Below are positions 34,640 through 46,199 of a stretch of 64,000 nt of DNA, in pieces. The stretch spans positions 189,765,520 to 189,829,519 of the forward strand of contig NC_089491.1 in the NCBI RefSeq assembly GCF_036850765.1, in the 5' to 3' direction. Every line of letters begins with the position of its first letter. Position 1 is the first letter of the stretch. Under the pieces are notes generated by a model. The model was not told the DNA's origin. It ran no database searches and saw only the letters and a program-made list of their open reading frames with translations. The translations under genes and the position numbers were made by a program. The DNA is from Saccopteryx bilineata. Lineage: Eukaryota; Chordata; Mammalia; Chiroptera; Emballonuridae.

Positions 34640-35165
34640 TAACTTTAAAAAGCTACAACAGAATGGTGATGAACAGAGTGAAAGGGGATGGGAGGAAGTA
34701 AAAATGGGTAAAGGGGGATAAATGGTGACAGAAGGAGACTAGACTTTGGGGTGAACACACAATATTCAGATGATGTACCATATTTCCCCATGTATAAGAC
34801 ACACCCCATTTTTGAAAAATTTGGGGTCTAATAACTAGATGTGTCTTAGTTACAGTTGCTGTGGCATTTCAAATGCCATAGATGAACTGAGGACGAGGCA
34901 ATATATGAATTCAGTGATTCGTCATCAAACACAGATGAGGACAAGCTAATGGATGGGAGTTTTGACAGTGATGAGGAGTTGTATGAATTTTATAATAAAT
35001 AAAACTTGAGTTCAATAACTTTATGTAATACATTTTTATTTCAAAATTTAGGCCCCCAAATTAAGGTGCATCTTATACATGGGGAAATATGGTATAGAAT
35101 TGTACAGTTTAAATCTCTATAATTTTATTAACCAATGTCACCTCAATAAATTCAATAAAAACTAA
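34640..35165 (+). repeat. L1 3' UTR remnant interrupted by a DNA transposon
   Basis: The left part (34640-34777) has GGGGATGGGAGGAAGTAAAA and TAAATGGTGACAGAAGGAGA. The right part (35093-35165) has TAGAATTGTACAGTTTAAAT and CAATAAATTCAATAAAAACT. Together they read as one continuous L1-type 3' end once the element 34778-35092 and one TA are removed. Confidence 0.65.
34778..35092 (+). mobile_element. TA-flanked non-autonomous DNA transposon, copy 2
   Basis: The ends are CCATATTTCCCCATGTATAA and CATGGGGAAATATGG (an inverted pair), with TA on both sides. The same coding remnant as copy 1 is present and longer: EDEAIYEFSDSSSNTDED followed by KLMDGSFDSDEELYEFYNK and a stop at about 35000. Shared reading frame in both copies supports a real acidic C-terminal tail in the parent transposase. 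Confidence 0.7.
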
Positions 35166-35834
35166 AAATAAAATGAGGTTAACTTTCCAGTCTATGCCAG
35201 AAATGCAGTGAGGTCAGTAAGCAGCCCTTCCCACCAGGTGGGTCAGCATTTCTTGAGCCCAAGCATGTTCCACCTGCAAATGCAGATGTCTATCGCCTGC
35301 TACTCACAGAGGAACGGACAAACCCCTAGCCCAAGCCCCAGGCAGTTCTTGTGAGGGTGGGGAGACCCCCAGTGTGCAGAGCTACAAGAAGGAAATGGTA
35401 AAGGGGTCAGGCAAAAGGGGTGGAAGACAAGAGCAGTGCAGCCAGTAACCCCTTTTACTCTGTTCTTGCCCCATCTTCTTCCCCCATCATCCAGAGCCTG
35501 GGAGCAAGGCTGGGGAGCCCGGGTGGACAGCAGTGGGGCCTGGGACAAACCACACCTTCCCTTTCCCTGTGGCACACTCTGACCTTGTGGACACTGCGCA
35601 GGTCAGCTCTAGAATGAACTGAGGCTGAGGGCAGTGGGGGGAGAAGAGGTCAAAATAGATACTGGGCTATTAACTGGGTCTGTGGCAAAATGTCAGGGGC
35701 AAGGAAAAGATTAGGTGACTCTGGTGGCAGAAGGGGGAAAATGAAAATTCTGTGGTTGGTCCAACGAAGAGCCTGCAATAGGAAATGTTGTATTGGCCAA
35801 CACCTAAGTAGTGCTATGTCAAGGAGCCATTTTA

Positions 35835-35995
35835 AGCATTTCGGTACATTAATTTACTCAATCTTTGCAAAAATCCCATGAGGCAAATACTGTTATGATC
35901 TTCACTTTACAGACAAAGAAACAAGTACAGAAAAGTTCAACAACTTGCCAAATGTCCGATGACAGGTGGCAGAGCAGATGTCGACGCCCCTGCGT
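35835..35995 (-). repeat. MIR, inverted
   Basis: Contains CTTCACTTTACAGACAAAGA, ACAAGTACAGAAAAGTTCAA and GATGACAGGTGGCAGAGCAG, the complement of the MIR core. Confidence 0.6.
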
Positions 35996-36152
35996 GCCTG
36001 CCCTCTGCTCTGTGCCACAGAGTCCCGCTGTTTTCCATGTGCGTGGGATGTGACATGTAAGTGTTATCTTCCATCATTTCTTTCATATTGAATACAAGGT
36101 GGCAATGCTGGTACTTCTGGCACCAGATTTTCCCCTTTAAAAAACAAATTTC

Positions 36153-36273
36153 GCCTGACCTGTGGTGGCGCAGTGGATAAAGCGTCGACCTGGAAATGCT
36201 GAGGTCGCCGGTTCGAAACCCTGGGCTTGCCTGGTCAAGGCACATATGGGAGTTGATGCTTCCAGCTCCTCCC

Positions 36274-36321
<48 letters not shown>

Positions 36322-36488
36322 CTCTCTAAAATGAATAAAAAAAAAAAAAAAAAAAAAGATTATGTTGGCCTGACCTGTGGTGGCGCAGTGGATAAAGCGT
36401 CAACCTGCAAACGCTGAGGTCGCCGGTTCAAAACCCTGGGCTTGCCTGGTCAAGGCACATATGGGAGTTGATGCTTCCTGCTCCTTAT

Positions 36489-36526
<38 letters not shown>

Positions 36527-36559
36527 TCTCTCTCTCTAAAAAAAAAAAAAAAAATCAAT
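36153..36559 (+). mobile_element. Two tandem SINE type A copies in one target duplication
   Basis: Copy one starts GCCTGACCTGTGGTGGCGCA at 36153 and copy two at 36368. They are separated by a poly(A) tail and GATTATGTTG. Both carry GTGGATAAAGCGTC A boxes, CGCCGGTTCGAAACC-type B boxes and CT repeats. The outer flanks share the 14-base repeat AAAAAACAAATTTC at 36139 and 36560. Copy one is the intact-looking consensus; copy two has CAACCTGCAAACGC in place of CGACCTGGAAATGC. Confidence 0.88.
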
Positions 36560-37364
36560 AAAAAACAAATTTCATCAGTTTCTTTTTAAAGGATGAGGTC
36601 TCAGTCCATCCTTCAGTCATAGCTTGCCTCTCACAGACCACAGAGACAAATATGACTGATTAATTAATGTTGACATGGTTGCTGTCTCTTTAAATTTGAT
36701 TCAGATGGAAGCAAATGTGTAGCTAGCATGACTTTTGGAAATACAGTTGCTTTTTTGGTTCTAAAGGAAAGTTGCAATATCTTTATTTATTTTTCAATTC
36801 TGATCCCTCCTTTTTTTTAAGTTCATCTTCCAAAGTATTTTTGTTTTCCATATCTGTGAAAGATAAGAGAGTGAAAAATTAATTTAGGTGGGCATTTGGC
36901 CAACTAATTTGCCCTACAGGATTTGTTGATTTATGGCCAGTGCACCATGGGCATGGTTCTAGGTTTTCTGTTTAATGAGCATTTACTAAGTATCTATTGT
37001 GTTAAGCATTTGAAATCAAAGAAAAAGTGAGGCATGCTACCTGTCCTCCACAGCAGCAACAATAGATAGGAAATAAAATTCTAAGTGGTTCACTTGTGAC
37101 CTGTTTTGGGGGTTCTCAGGGAAAACTTCCCTGAATAATGTTGAAATTAAAATGTTAATGACACCACAATTGCATGTGGTTTAAATGGTGAGAGTGAAAT
37201 ATGGCCCCTACTGGCTTTTGGCGCTGAGAGCAGTTTGATTGGAAATGTTTACCACACAGAGGTCTTCACTCCCTGGGTTAGAACTTAAGCCTGTGTTTAC
37301 TTATTACACAAGTGCTCTGGGCTGCTTTTCCCAAAGGCATTTAGAACATGCCAACGTGGTGTTG

Positions 37365-37373
37365 CATAAAAAA
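37365..37373 (+). promoter_or_regulatory. URAD: Possible TATA-like element upstream of URAD
   Basis: CATAAAAAA lies 92-100 bases before the URAD start codon, a plausible distance for a TATA-like box with a short 5' UTR. There is no CpG island at this promoter, which fits a tissue-restricted (liver) gene. Evidence is positional only. Confidence 0.3.
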
Positions 37374-37464
37374 CAGCTTGTGTGTTCAGCAGATATAACC
37401 TGGTAAGCGGAATCTCTGTCACCCACGCAGAGAGAGGGGAGCTGTGTCCCACTGCCTCCAAGCA

Positions 37465-37639
37465 ATGGACATGGAAAAGGTCAACTCCATGGACTTTGGA
37501 GAATTTGTGGACGTGTTTGGGAATGTCATTGAGAGGTGTCCTCTTATTGCAGCTGCCGTCTGGTCCCAGCGCCCATTCTCTGACCTGGATGACTTAGAGA
37601 AACACTTTTCTGCATTTATTGATGCTCTGCCACAGTCAG
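37465..37639 (+). CDS. URAD: URAD exon 1, OHCU decarboxylase
   Basis: URAD (formerly PRHOXNB) removes the carboxyl group from 2-oxo-4-hydroxy-4-carboxy-5-ureidoimidazoline, the last enzymatic step from urate to S-allantoin after uricase and HIU hydrolase. Exon 1 encodes MDMEKVNSMDFGEFVDVFGN followed by VIERCPLIAAAVWSQRPFSD and LDDLEKHFSAFIDALPQS. The start chosen matches the family N-terminus (human MDIEKVNSMD as I recall). An in-frame ATG 21 bases upstream (37444) would add MSHCLQA and is less likely. The exon ends one base into Gly59 with a GTAAGA donor. Confidence 0.95.
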
Positions 37640-38202
37640 GTAAGACTTCAGCATTGGACTCTAAGTGTCTCTACAAAATGATTTCAAACTCTCTTATCCA
37701 GACATGTTTCAATTGTTTCGCTAGTTATAATGGATATATTTATTTAGCTGTTTTTATTTTAAGGGTCTCTAAGTTTCTGTAAGGTGTTAAACCAAAAGTA
37801 AAATGAAACAATGCATATAGGTCCAGAAAAAGTGGCTGTTAAATATTAAAGCTATGAAGTCACGAGGAAAGAGGAAGGGGCCTCCCAGGGGCTCAGAAGC
37901 CAAAGGCCAGGCTAGGGCCGCCCTTCCTCAGCTCAGTGTGTTCACTTTGGGAATGTCCTGTATGCAGGAGAGAAGATAGCTCGATATCAGAATATCTCAG
38001 GAGCCCAGGGGGAAGAGCAAATGGCTGACATTTTTACCGGAAAGGGCCAGTTTGGACTGGACTGCGGAGGAAAGTGGACTCATCCAGGTCAGCTTTTCCT
38101 GCAGGGGGTGAAGGAGAAAAGACAGAAATCGGAACAAATTCCTCTGGAGAAAGGGAATGAAGTTGTTGATTTCCTCTGAGCAGAGCAAGAAAAAGAGGGG
38201 AG

Positions 38203-38395
38203 GTCTGGCCTGTGGTGGTGCAGTGGATAAAGAGTCAACCCAGAACGCTGAGGTCGCTGGTGCAAAACCCTGGGCTTGCCTGGTCAAGGCACATATGGGA
38301 GTTGATGCTTCCTGCTCCTCCCTCTCCTCTCTTCCTTCTTTCTCTTTCTCTCTCACTTCTCTAAAATGAATAAATAAAATATTTTTTAAAAAAAA
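38203..38395 (+). mobile_element. SINE type A
   Basis: Head 'TCTGGCCTGTGGTGGTGCAG', B-box region AGGTCGCTGGTGCAAAACCC (B box degraded), CACATATGGGAGTTGATG and an A-rich end. The flanks share an AAAAGAGGGGAGG / AAAAGGAGGGGAGG direct repeat. Confidence 0.85.
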
Positions 38396-38810
38396 GAAAA
38401 GGAGGGGAGGGGAGGCATTTTCAGTGGGTGGAGGTTTAGGCAAACCCCAAGTGGCCTCTAAATCCTTGGCCTCCCCAGGATTTAGAGGCCAGGGAGGCTG
38501 TCCTGATGTTCTGGACAGAGCTGAAGGGACAGCAGGTGCAGGGCAAGGGCTGCCTTCCCTGAGGCTGTCCACGGAGAGGTGGGCAGGAGGTAGAGTGGGG
38601 GCAGCTGACGCTCTCCTCTTCCATAGTGAGGCCAGTAAACAGAGTCCTGCTTATCCGTCCAAAGCTTCGGCCGCCCCCCAACTGAGAGGCTCCTTTAAAT
38701 TCATTTTAGGTGGGGGTGGGGAGGTGACAAAAGAGGGAGGAACATATGATGACTGAAAATAATCTGACTTTGGATGATGGACACACAACACAATCAAAAG
38801 TTCAATGTTA

Positions 38811-39135
38811 GCCTGACCTGTGGTGGCGCAGTGGATAAAGCGTCGACCTGGAAATGCTGAGGTCGCCGGTTCGAAACCCTGGGCTTGCCTGGTCAAGGCA
38901 CATATGGGAGTTGATGCTTCCAGCTCCTCCCCCCGTCTCTCTCTCTCCTCTCTCTCTCCTCTCTAAAAATGAATAAACTAAAAAAAAAAATTAATTAAAA
39001 AAAAAAAAAAAAAAACCCTGCACTTGTCTGATCAAGGCATATATGGGAATTGATGCTTCCTGCTCCTCCCCCCTTCTCTCTCTCTCTCTCCTCTCTAAAA
39101 AATGAATAAATAAATAAATAAAAATTAAAAAAAAA
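38811..39135 (+). mobile_element. SINE type A with attached partial second unit
   Basis: A complete type A SINE (38811-39000) is followed, after its poly(A), by a second unit that lacks the tRNA-like head and starts at CCCTGCACTTGTCTGATCAA (about 39016). A second A-rich tail then follows. One 15-base repeat, AAAAGTTCAATGTTA, flanks the whole block at 38796 and 39136, and none is seen between the units. The target is an L1-type 3' end (CTGACTTTGGATGATGGACA on the left). Confidence 0.85.
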
Positions 39136-40089
39136 AAAAGTTCAATGTTATAGAGACGTTCATCTGAAACCTGTGTACTCTTATTGATCAATGTCACCCT
39201 ATTAAATTTAATTTCTAAATATAAGCAAATAAATAAAATTCATTTTAGGTATGTCTAGGAAGAGTGGAGGTTAGTGTTATAAAATCAAACTGACAGAAAT
39301 GTTGGGACCATGTTGACACTCATTTCTCAGGGCCTCCCCAAAGCTGAGCTCTCCCCTAACTCTGGGCTCAGGCATTAGGGAAGCTGGTGGACTCTGGAGC
39401 CTTCTGACTGATGACCCACAGTCTCAGTCAGCCCTAAACCTGCAGCGTAAGCTGGAGGGAGCAAGAGGCCCCATGGGAGCCCTTGTTCAAAATGTCTGGC
39501 AGGAAAATGGATGAACCCAAGTGAAAGTCTGAGACAGGGGAAATGAGTTTGAAAGCATGTAGATGCCTTATGAATGACATTTTTTTCTATTAAGAAAAGA
39601 CTAGTGGGGGGGAATCCCATGATCTGTCTCAATATTCAAAGGGGTGGTTGGGCCAGGGAAGTAATGTATTGAGAGAGAAAGCTAATTTAAATCTAGTATT
39701 CATTGGTTTATACAGTTATTAAACATTTATTTGGAGTTTGCTCTGTACCAGAAGCTTAGATAAGGAAATAAAAATTTCCCTGTTTCTGTCTTCTTTCCCA
39801 TCAGCAGTCACTCCATGCAGTTTGACCAGAAATTTTAGTTAAGGTTAGTTAAGGTCTAGTTAAGGGACCTCTCTGCTGGTGGAGCCATGTCTCAGCCCTG
39901 TGTTGGTGTCTACACTTGCTCAGACAGGCAGCTGGAAGCAGAGTCTCAATGCTGTCAGGGCGGTGGCTCTGTGTCCACTCACTGTAAAGGCATCAGGCAG
40001 GTGATGTTAGCAAAGTAATAACACTAATAATAGTTAAAAGGCATTTAACTCTTACTCTCAGTGTGTCTGTTCCCAAACACACACATTTG

Positions 40090-40240
40090 TTAACTCATTT
40101 AACACCATACTAATCCTATAAAACAAGTATTATCATTATTATCCTCATTTCACAAAGGAGAAAACTGAGAGATTAAGTAGCTTGATCAAAAACACACTGC
40201 TAGAAGGTGACAGAACTGGGGTTCAAACCCAGCAACCTTG
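40090..40240 (-). repeat. MIR, inverted
   Basis: Contains 'CCTCATTTCACAAAGGAGAA', AACTGAGAGATTAAGTAGCT and ACTGGGGTTCAAACCCAGC, the complement of the MIR core. Confidence 0.65.
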
Positions 40241-40634
40241 AAGGATTTTCCAGAGAATCAAAAGTAAAGTCTAGAAATAGTTACTGGGGGTTTTATTCAT
40301 TCATTTACTAATTTATTCTGTGACATAAATGTTTGATGTCACAGATCTCATTCTGGTTGTTAAAATAATCAAATAAAATGGGATTTACTGCATAATCTAG
40401 CTTTATTCTTTGAATAGTAAGGAACAAACTGGGTGTAATAGTCTTTATATCTTAAAACTAAAAGGGGCTTTAAAGAGATATGCAGGTTATGGTGATTTAT
40501 GGTCAAATATTTGTTTTAAATGATCTAATAAAATTCTCTACCATTAACATAAAACTGAAAATTCTGTTTCTAGAATAAACCAAGGCTGACAATCCATCAA
40601 CAGTCCATTTAGGTTATGCTATGATGATTATTAG

Positions 40635-40650
40635 CCGGTAGGTGGCAGTC
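40635..40650 (+). promoter_or_regulatory. CTCF-like motif in URAD intron
   Basis: CCGGTAGGTGGCAGTC matches the CTCF core at all but one position (G for A at position 3). It has the same orientation as the 32828 motif. Motif evidence only. Confidence 0.45.
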
Positions 40651-43600
40651 CAGGATTAATATTTAGCTCTAGCACTACTTGGCAAAGTATCCTCTCAAGC
40701 CAATCTCTTGATTTCAAGAAGATAGGAATAGCAATAGTAAAGGAAAGAAGGTTGAAACACATATACAAGCACACATGCACACGCACATACACACACACAC
40801 ACAGCACTAGTAATGAACCAGTTCAGTATTGATCTGTGTCAAAAAATCAAAGAGCAATAAAACTTATTACAGAGATAATTGTACATCTCCTTCTGTCATT
40901 TCAGAATTGTAATAATGGTATAATTCATTATTTCATACTCATTTCAAAATGTAGTTGTTGAATTAATAGAGTTAGATACTACTGAATCCCTTGAATGCAG
41001 GTTATAAAGTAAAGTTATTAAAATGTGTTCTATCAAAGAACATATAAAACTCCTCAAGAGTGATGTGTTGGTTAATAAACACTTATCGTGTGCCTACTAT
41101 GCCCTAGAAATTGTTCCAGGCCCTGGGAATAGGAACAGTGACCAAGACAAGTCCCTGCCTTCAATGAGTTTATAGTGAAGAGAGGCAGAGTTAACATAAA
41201 TAAATAAAATAATTGTAGATTCTAGAAACTATTAAAAATATGTTTGTTTGTAGAAAATACATAGGAAAAGAAGTTCTCCTTAACAAGGATGGAAGCAGGG
41301 AGATGGAGAGATGTGGCTGGATTCTCAAAACAGACTTTAGAGTTAGAGCCAACAGGTGTTTTGGATTTGTTGGGGGAAGGCAGGTCAAAACAAAGAGAAG
41401 TTAAGGATAACTCCTAAGTTTTTAGTCTGAGTGACTGGGTAGGTGGTGGTGCTGCCTTCTACAATGAGAAAGACTTAGAATTGAGAGGAGAGGATAGAGA
41501 ATGGGTGTTCGTTAAATCTGAGATGCCTGATAATCATCCTGATGAAAATATAATGTGTTCAGGTGAACCATAACAAAGGTACTCTGTGGAAAGCTGAGAA
41601 CTAGAATAGACCTAGGTGTCATCAAAGACTTGATGGCATTTCAAGCCATGGGACCAGATGAGAACATTTAGGGCATTAGGGTAAATACAGACAGGAGAAG
41701 TTGCGAATCCTGGGTACTTCAATGTTAGTAATCTGGAATCATTGGTGAAAGTGGGCAAATGATGGTGCCAACCTTCTGACAGCTCCCAAAGAGTTTGGGA
41801 GAGGAGACAGAACACTGGTCACGGGCTTGGGCAAAATGGCCAAGTAGATTGGTTGGTGGTGAAGCTGAAAGCTTGGTAGAGTGAACTTGGATGGGAAGTT
41901 CAGAAATGGAGCTACTGTATAGATAGCTCCTTTGCATTGCTGTAAGAAGGAACAGAGACAGAGGGAGAATCTAGGGGACAACAGGGACTCAAGGAAAGGA
42001 CTTAATTTTGTTCATGCAATAAGTGATTCTAAGGCCTGTTTGTGTGTTGACAATAAGGCAGTGAGTTGAAAGAAGAGAAATTTGATGCTTGAAATTGCAG
42101 TCTTTGAGATAGAAAGAGAGGCTGCCTCCAAGAACACCAGTGGAAAGGTTGGTTTTTGACAGAGGGAATAGATGGTGCATTGTAACAGGAAGGAGCACAC
42201 ATTAGGGACACAGGTTGATTGGAACAGGGTTCTAGGCCAATTGCCTGCTCTTCAGTGGCCACTATTACCTAACTTGTCATAGAGTATAAGCTCTATGCTA
42301 AGAATTCTTCTAGATGCAAAGATTTTATGTCTTGTGGCTGCAGCAAACAATACCTATCCATACCTACATCTCTACATGTGACATGCCAGTGACACAGGCA
42401 GTGAGTCTAAAATTTTAAGAATGACTAAAGGACAGGCAGCATTGAAATGGCTCTGAGAACCATAGGACATTTAATTGTCCTGATTAGCACTATGGCATTT
42501 TAGGTGGGAGGACCTGCAGGACTGGAGGCAGGGAGGTGGGAAGTGCTGGCCCCTCTGGGGTTTAAGGCCAGGTCTGAGAGTGCTTATGGGTGCCGTATGT
42601 TGGGAGGGGAACTGAAGCTTTGTTTCAGAGCCTTCCTGGGCAGTACTCAAGGGCTCAGTGGTTTGGGGCAATAAAGACAGAGAACAGGACTAAACATCAA
42701 GTTCTATTTCTTGTAGCTGAGGGGTGTGTGTATGTGTTTAAGTTTCAGTTTATTTTTCAGCCCCTTGTCTTCTCTTTGCTCTGCCCCTTTTCTTGGCCTC
42801 CTTTCTCTCTTTCAAACAGTTGAAAGAAAACACATGCTCAATTCTAGGCAAACATTAACCCCGGGGGACGTTTTCAAGACAGGAGACAAAACCAGGGAAC
42901 AAGAAGTGAGGGCAAGAAGGGAAGACGCAGTTGGGAGTGGTGGGATGGCGCATGGAGCTGTAAGGGGACAGGTTTTGCCCCCACACTGGGGCCTCCCACG
43001 GATAACTTCTGTCCAGAAGCTGGACCTGGGCTTCTGGATAGTAAGAAATAGGGGACAGGAAGCTGAGACAGCGGTCCTGTAAGTGGGCTTGGGCAAGATT
43101 GGCCCCCTTGCCTACAGGCTGCTTTGAAAATACGAATATGTAAAGAGGGGACACTGGATGAGTCCTTGCCAGGTGGGGAGCTGCAGAGCCACCCACCACT
43201 CACAGTTCCAGTCACAACAGCTAAGTTGCCTAAGGGTCCCAGGGCTGAGTGAGTGTACAGAGGATCCAGAAGCCACGTAGCAAGACCAGCTCCAACTCAG
43301 GGCTGGAGGTTCCCTAGGTAGGAAACTTAACAGCTACATTTTCACACCACCTGGGCAGCCTAATGCAGGAAGCAGGAAAGAACCACTTCCTGTTTGCAGG
43401 GCCCAAGGCACAGGGCTTGTGAGAGGCGTTCTAAAACCGTGGTAGTAAGAGAAGAAATTATTGGTGACATGGGTTTCATTCTAAAATCCCTTTAACCTTG
43501 TAGAGGCAGCCAGTGCGCTGAAGATGCCCAGGAAATGGAGTCCACAGTCCAGGTGCATTCTGAGCCTCCATGGAACCCTTTCTTGAATGGAGATGTTTTT

Positions 43601-43746
43601 CCACAGTTCTCCCCACTGCTCAGGACTCTGGCCCACAAGTTAGATGGCATAAAGCACAACCATCCTTCGGGCAGAAATTATAAAGCTTGAATCAAGGGAT
43701 GTTTATACCACAATGAAGGAGAATTTTAAATGACCCCCTTTTCTTT

Positions 43747-43940
43747 TTTTTATTTATTTATTCATTTTAGAGAGGAGAAAATGAGAGAGAAAGAGAGAGA
43801 GAGAGAGAAAGGGGGGAGAAGCAGTAAGCATCAACTCCCATATGTGCCTTGACCAGACAAGTACACTATACGGGGTTTTGAACTGGGGACCTCAGCATTC
43901 CAGGTCAATGCTTTATCCACTCCACCATCACAGGTCAGGC
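43747..43940 (-). mobile_element. SINE type A, inverted
   Basis: T-rich tail and GAGA tract at the left, CATATGTGCCTTGACCAGAC, B-box complement GTTTTGAACTGGGGACCTC and a head ending CATCACAGGTCAGGC. The direct repeat AAATGACCCCCTTTTC flanks it at about 43729 and 43942, a clean target duplication. Confidence 0.87.
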
Positions 43941-44849
43941 CAAATGACCCCCTTTTCCAATAGCTCCCTCTCCTGCCTATTTCCAGCATCAGAGTCAGAT
44001 GCTTCCAGCTTCACCTCATTCTGTGACTGAAAATAGTGGCCATTGAATGTTGGCAGTAGGCGCTATGTTTTCGGTAGATGGGTTGTCTCTAATCCTCACA
44101 ACTCCTCAGCAAATTCAGTGTCATTACTGTCATTGCACAGATTACGGCTCCTTCTCACCATATCTGAAACATTGCCCACCCTTGAGGATTCCAGTTCTCT
44201 CTAGAGAGCTAAACAGAATGTCTAGCCAGGTCTCAAGAAAACTCCTGGATTAAGATTTAAACTCCCAGGAACCACACGGTGTGTGTGTGTGAGGGAGTAT
44301 CATTTTAGGCCTAGGGAATTATGAGAAGCTATCTCCCAAGAAAACGTTATGTTCCGTGGTCTATGGTCTATTTGAGATCTACTCTCAGAGAAGGAGAAGG
44401 AGCCTCAGAAAGACTAGGTGGGGAGTGGGTCCTATTTTCCTAAAAAGAAGAAAGCCACCTTCATTCAAAGGGCTGGGGGGAAAAAAAGTGTGTTTTTTTG
44501 TTTTTGTTTTGTTAATCATCTGCAGGGCTTTTTAGATGCCCGATTCCAAAGGGGCCACAAAATCCAGGACATTTATTTGCCATGCCTCATGGATGCTACC
44601 CCCGTGGACCTGCCCGGTCTTTTTCCTTTGTAACAGAACGAACCCCATTCCTGGCCTTGACAGGAAGTCCTCAGGCCCTTTGTCCGGCCCTCTTCTACAT
44701 CAAAGCCCCACTGAGAGCAGAGAACTTTGAAAAGATACGAAATGCTTGGAATCCTTATCGCGTCCCTGCTCCCTCCCGAGCAAGTCGTAAATTCCGAGTC
44801 TCAGATGCCTCACCCCCTCCGTTCTTCTGGACCCAAGGTCTCAAAGGAC

Positions 44850-45560
44850 AAATTTGTCACTTCGCGCCCCGCCCCCGGGTCCCGGCCGAAGCCGAAAGAA
44901 GTTGGCACCGACAGGCACAAGGTCCGGGATGTATTTGAGGGTCGAGAGCAACGGGTGCCCTTGCTCCTCCGGGACACTTCTTTTTGCCCCTCATCACCCC
45001 TGGGGATCCCGATTTCCTCCGTAAGGCTCTTCCCGCGGGCCTGGTCCGCGCTGTAATAACTCGCTCCTTCCGCGTATCTGTGCTTCCTTCTCTGCAGGCC
45101 AGGAGGGCATCCTGCGCTGCCACCCGGACCTGGCGGGCCGCGAGCTGCAGCGGGGCACGCTGACGGCCGAATCGCAGCGGGAGCAGAGCGGCGCGGGCCT
45201 GACGCACCTGGGCGCGGAAGAGCGGCGCCGGCTGGCTGAGCTCAATGCGCGGTACCGTGCGCGCTTCGGCTTCCCCTTCGTGCTGGCCGCGCGCCTCAGC
45301 GACCGGGACGCCGTGCCCCGCGAGCTGACACGCCGGCTGCGCTGCCAGCCTGCTCTGGAGCTGCGTACGGCCCTGGGCGAGGTGAAGAAGATCGGCCGCC
45401 TGCGGCTCGCCGACCTCCTCGGCGTGGACCTCGCTCGGTTGTAGCGGCTGCGTTGGCCCAGGACGCGCGGGGACTGCAACCCGGCACTGTCGCTCTGAGC
45501 GGAGGCTGCCGCAGGCCCGGCCCCGCGTCCACGCGCGCGCGCAGAGGACAGGAGAATTGA
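44850..45560. other. URAD: CpG island over URAD exon 2
   Basis: CpG dinucleotides are dense across and just before exon 2 and into the 3' UTR (for example CGCGCCCCGCCCCCGGGTCC near 44863 and GCGTCCACGCGCGCGCGCAG near 45525). It is an intragenic, not promoter, island. Confidence 0.75.
45098..45444 (+). CDS. URAD: URAD exon 2, catalytic part and peroxisomal tail
   Basis: The exon encodes QEGILRCHPDLAGRELQRGT, LTAESQREQSGAGLTHLGAE, FGFPFVLAARLSDRD and a C-terminus LADLLGVDLARL with a TAG stop. His67 (in CHPDLAG) and Glu87 (in SQREQ) fall exactly at the catalytic positions known for this family. With exon 1 the protein is 173 residues, the same as human. It ends ARL, a PTS1-like peroxisomal signal, consistent with peroxisomal urate oxidation. 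Bat genomes are not known to have lost uricase, so the gene is plausibly functional. Confidence 0.96.
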
Positions 45561-46199
45561 GGCACTCATACGAACAATGAGCCCTTTTGTTCACACACGC
45601 GCGCGCGCACCCGCACACTTTGCGAAAATAAGCAGTTCCGTGCTTTTCCCCATTTATACAGCTCACTGCTTCAATTTTTTTCAATAACTTTGCGGCCCGT
45701 TGACACCATCAGTTTTTGTAGTTTCTAAAGCGCTTGTCCTGCTCTGTCTCCCAACCCTCTCCTGCTAAACCAGAGCTGCCAAGCAAAACAGACAGAAAAG
45801 GAATCTTTTGTTCCATAGCAGTTTGTCTGTTTTTATTTTATTTTTCCCTCTCTCATCTCATTTGCTGCACCGACATGTACATGTAACTGGAAGCGGCATG
45901 CTCCCTCTGGGGCACCCACAGGAGCCCGTGCAGGGAAAACGAACGCTGGTCTCCGTCTGTGGCGCCCGGAGATGCCGCGTGTGAAGACGTTGGGTGGGAG
46001 AGAGCCCTGAAATGGGGCAGCGCTGGGAAGGCGCCCCGTGGGGCAGGTGGAGTGGCTGCTACTGTCGCTCAGAAGAAAGGAGTGGGAGTGGGGGCGTCTC
46101 TAAACTGGACGGCTGAAGGTCAGGGGCAGGCAACCTGCCCTTTCTTCTGGAGGTGGGCTCGTCAGAACTTTAGACTGTCAAAGCAACCCATCAGGTGTT

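Larger units (their letters stand above)
27956..37364. other. FLT3-URAD intergenic region
   Basis: A gap of 9.4 kb with no gene supported. It holds an inverted type B SINE (29480), L1-derived pieces (30070, 33690, 34640), a probable solo LTR (31800-32745), a CTCF-type motif (32828), a DNA transposon (34778), a MIR (35835) and two tandem type A SINEs (36153). A GT dinucleotide repeat lies at 28405-28435 and a shorter one near 30625. The 27960-29470 and 36580-37360 parts show nothing recognisable. Confidence 0.8.
37640..45097 (+). other. URAD: URAD intron
   Basis: A single intron of 7.5 kb. It contains type A SINEs (38203, 38811 composite, 43747 inverted), L1 3' end flanks around 38700-39235, a MIR (40090), a CTCF-like motif (40635), and a short CA repeat at 40776-40800. 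The 41000-43700 stretch appears to be old unassigned repeat and single-copy DNA. GC content rises sharply after about 44,600. Confidence 0.85.

Noticed and set aside
44857..45684. Long open frame (275 codons) on the minus strand over URAD exon 2
   Set aside because: It is the complement of a GC-rich coding exon with low stop density; composition is Arg/Ala/Pro-rich, and there is no similarity to a known domain.
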